A stretch of DNA of 41,201 nucleotides, from contig NZ_JAQTIC010000009.1 of NCBI RefSeq assembly GCF_029433445.1, positions 1 to 41,201 of the forward strand. The letters are read 5' to 3'. Shown here piece after piece: positions 40,188-41,201 of this stretch (positions within the stretch are counted from its first letter, which is position 1; every line of letters begins with the position of its first letter). The position numbers and the translations under genes are program-made. The notes under the pieces are model-generated. The model saw nothing but the letters and a program-made list of their open reading frames with translations. It searched no databases and had not been told where the DNA came from. The stretch is from Lactobacillus sp. ESL0701 (lineage in GTDB: Bacteria > Bacillota > Bacilli > Lactobacillales > Lactobacillaceae).

Positions 40188-41201
40188 ATGTTAGATAAGA
40201 ACAAACAAATTTGGTTTATTGGAATTAAGGGTACAGGGATGGCTTCTTTGGCCTTGTTGTTGCACGACTTAGGCTATAAGGTTGCCGGCAGTGATATTAC
40301 TAAGTACACTTTCACGCAAGTACCGTTAGAAAAAGCTGGGATTGAAGTTGCTGACTTTGCGTCTGCTAATATTAAGCCTAGCGGTCAAATAATTGTTAAG
40401 GGTAATGCTTTTAAAGACGATAATGTTGAAGTCAAGGCATGTGAAGATCAAGGCATTACTTGGCAGAGCTATCCCGACACAGTTGAAGAAGTTGTAGCGA
40501 TGCATACCAGTATTGGTGTTTCTGGAACTCACGGCAAGACTTCGACGACAGGCCTATTAGCTCATGTACTCGGTGAAGCTGCACCAACTTCTTATTTAAT
40601 TGGTGATGGTGAAGGTAAGGGCGTCCAAGATTCGCGCTTCTTTGTTTATGAAGCCGATGAGTACCGCCGTCACTTCTTAGCTTATCATCCAGATTATCAA
40701 ATTATGACTAACATTGACTTCGATCACCCTGATTACTTTAAAGATCAGGACGATTATACTTCAGCCTTCCAAACAGCTGCCGATCAAACTAAGAAGGGTC
40801 TGTTTGTTTGGGGCGGCAACAGTCGTTTGCAAGCTTTAAAGACCAGTATTCCTAAGTATACTTATGGTTTTGAAGACACTGATGATTTCCAAGCGGTTAA
40901 TATTGACCGAACAACAACTGGTTCAACCTTTGATGTTTTAGCTCATGGTGAAAATATCGGTCGCTTCACAGTTCACTTGTTTGGTGACCATAACATTTTG
41001 AACACGACGGCAGTTGTGGCAGTTGCTTATACTGAACAAATTCCGCTGGCAGATATTCAAGAAGGTTTGTTGACTTACCGTGGTGCCAAACGCCGGTTTA
41101 CTGAAACTGACTATGGCGATATTAATGTAATTGATGATTACGCTCACCACCCAACCGAAATGAAGGCTACCATTCAAGCTGCCCGCCAAAAATTCCCGGG
41201 C
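40188..41201 (+). CDS. murC: UDP-N-acetylmuramate-L-alanine ligase MurC (3' end outside window)
   Basis: The first 338 residues are present. The enzyme adds L-Ala to UDP-MurNAc in the cytosolic stage of peptidoglycan synthesis. The N-terminal UDP-binding fold starts at [14 protein letters not shown], the ATP-binding P-loop is SGTHGKTST (about 110-118), and the Mur ligase centre continues with EADEYRRHF and [20 protein letters not shown] opens the C-terminal domain. The reading frame is open to the last base of the window. GGAG lies 8 bases before ATG 40188. It marks the right-hand end of the lanthipeptide insert. Confidence 0.96.
   Translation, partial: MLDKNKQIWFIGIKGTGMASLALLLHDLGYKVAGSDITKYTFTQVPLEKAGIEVADFASANIKPSGQIIVKGNAFKDDNVEVKACEDQGITWQSYPDTVEEVVAMHTSIGVSGTHGKTSTTGLLAHVLGEAAPTSYLIGDGEGKGVQDSRFFVYEADEYRRHFLAYHPDYQIMTNIDFDHPDYFKDQDDYTSAFQTAADQTKKGLFVWGGNSRLQALKTSIPKYTYGFEDTDDFQAVNIDRTTTGSTFDVLAHGENIGRFTVHLFGDHNILNTTAVVAVAYTEQIPLADIQEGLLTYRGAKRRFTETDYGDINVIDDYAHHPTEMKATIQAARQKFPG

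Noticed and set aside
1..41201. CRISPR array, IS element or prophage
   Set aside because: No regularly spaced repeats, transposase, integrase or phage structural genes are visible in the window; the only long direct repeat is the fba tail.

Overview
The window looks like a chromosomal segment of a low-GC Gram-positive bacterium, most likely Lactobacillus in the narrow sense. Grounds: a SAM-III (SMK box) riboswitch before metK, T-box leaders before leuS and argS, AGGAGG-type ribosome binding sites, and Bacillota gene neighbourhoods (prsA / ytxH-like / hit / ecsAB, yhaO-yhaN-yhaM, trmB-ytpP-ytpR, murC). The species cannot be fixed from the sequence alone.

Layout. 1-1305: the 3' end of a 5S rRNA gene and five tRNA genes (Asn, Ser, Val, Glu, Val), interrupted by about 540 bases of AT-rich sequence without a gene. 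1338-9557: metK with its riboswitch, a 14-TM drug exporter, a PAP2 phosphatase, leuS with its T-box, a MurJ-like flippase and a PspC protein. 9590-14597: tRNA-Leu(CAG), dacA, nnrD, an L,D-transpeptidase and argS with its T-box. 14617-16815: fba with a cre-like site, then a MerR/TipAS regulator lying between two 88-bp copies of the fba 3' end and its terminator, then the tail of a lost transporter gene. 16817-19664: a histidine phosphatase and a three-gene ABC exporter resembling bacteriocin self-protection transporters, preceded by a possibly broken small peptide gene. 19731-27770: a pseudouridine synthase, a class A PBP, a YlbF-family protein and yhaO-yhaN-yhaM. 27925-28248: a small locus that looks like a type I toxin-antitoxin module. 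28426-34002: prsA, a YtxH-like protein and hit on the minus strand, then ecsA, ecsB, trmB, a thioredoxin-like protein and ytpR on the plus strand. From 40188: the start of murC, cut by the window edge.

The most interesting region is 34065-40055, between ytpR and murC. I read it as a compact class III lanthipeptide gene cluster. An Rgg-type regulator on the minus strand faces a tiny hydrophobic peptide ORF (14 residues) that could be its SHP-like pheromone. Three short consecutive precursor genes follow, two of them missing from ordinary ORF calls or given the wrong start. Each has an N-terminal [IV]LxLQ leader motif of the class III type, a strikingly basic Lys/His/Arg-rich stretch and one shared [ST]-x-[IL]-C-[GN] segment that could form a ring. 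Next come an ABC exporter without a leader peptidase domain and an 869-residue LanKC synthetase (lyase, kinase, zinc-less cyclase). The likely logic is cell-density sensing by Rgg, then expression of the precursors, dehydration and cyclisation by LanKC, and export by the ABC protein. No leader protease or immunity gene is visible in the cluster.
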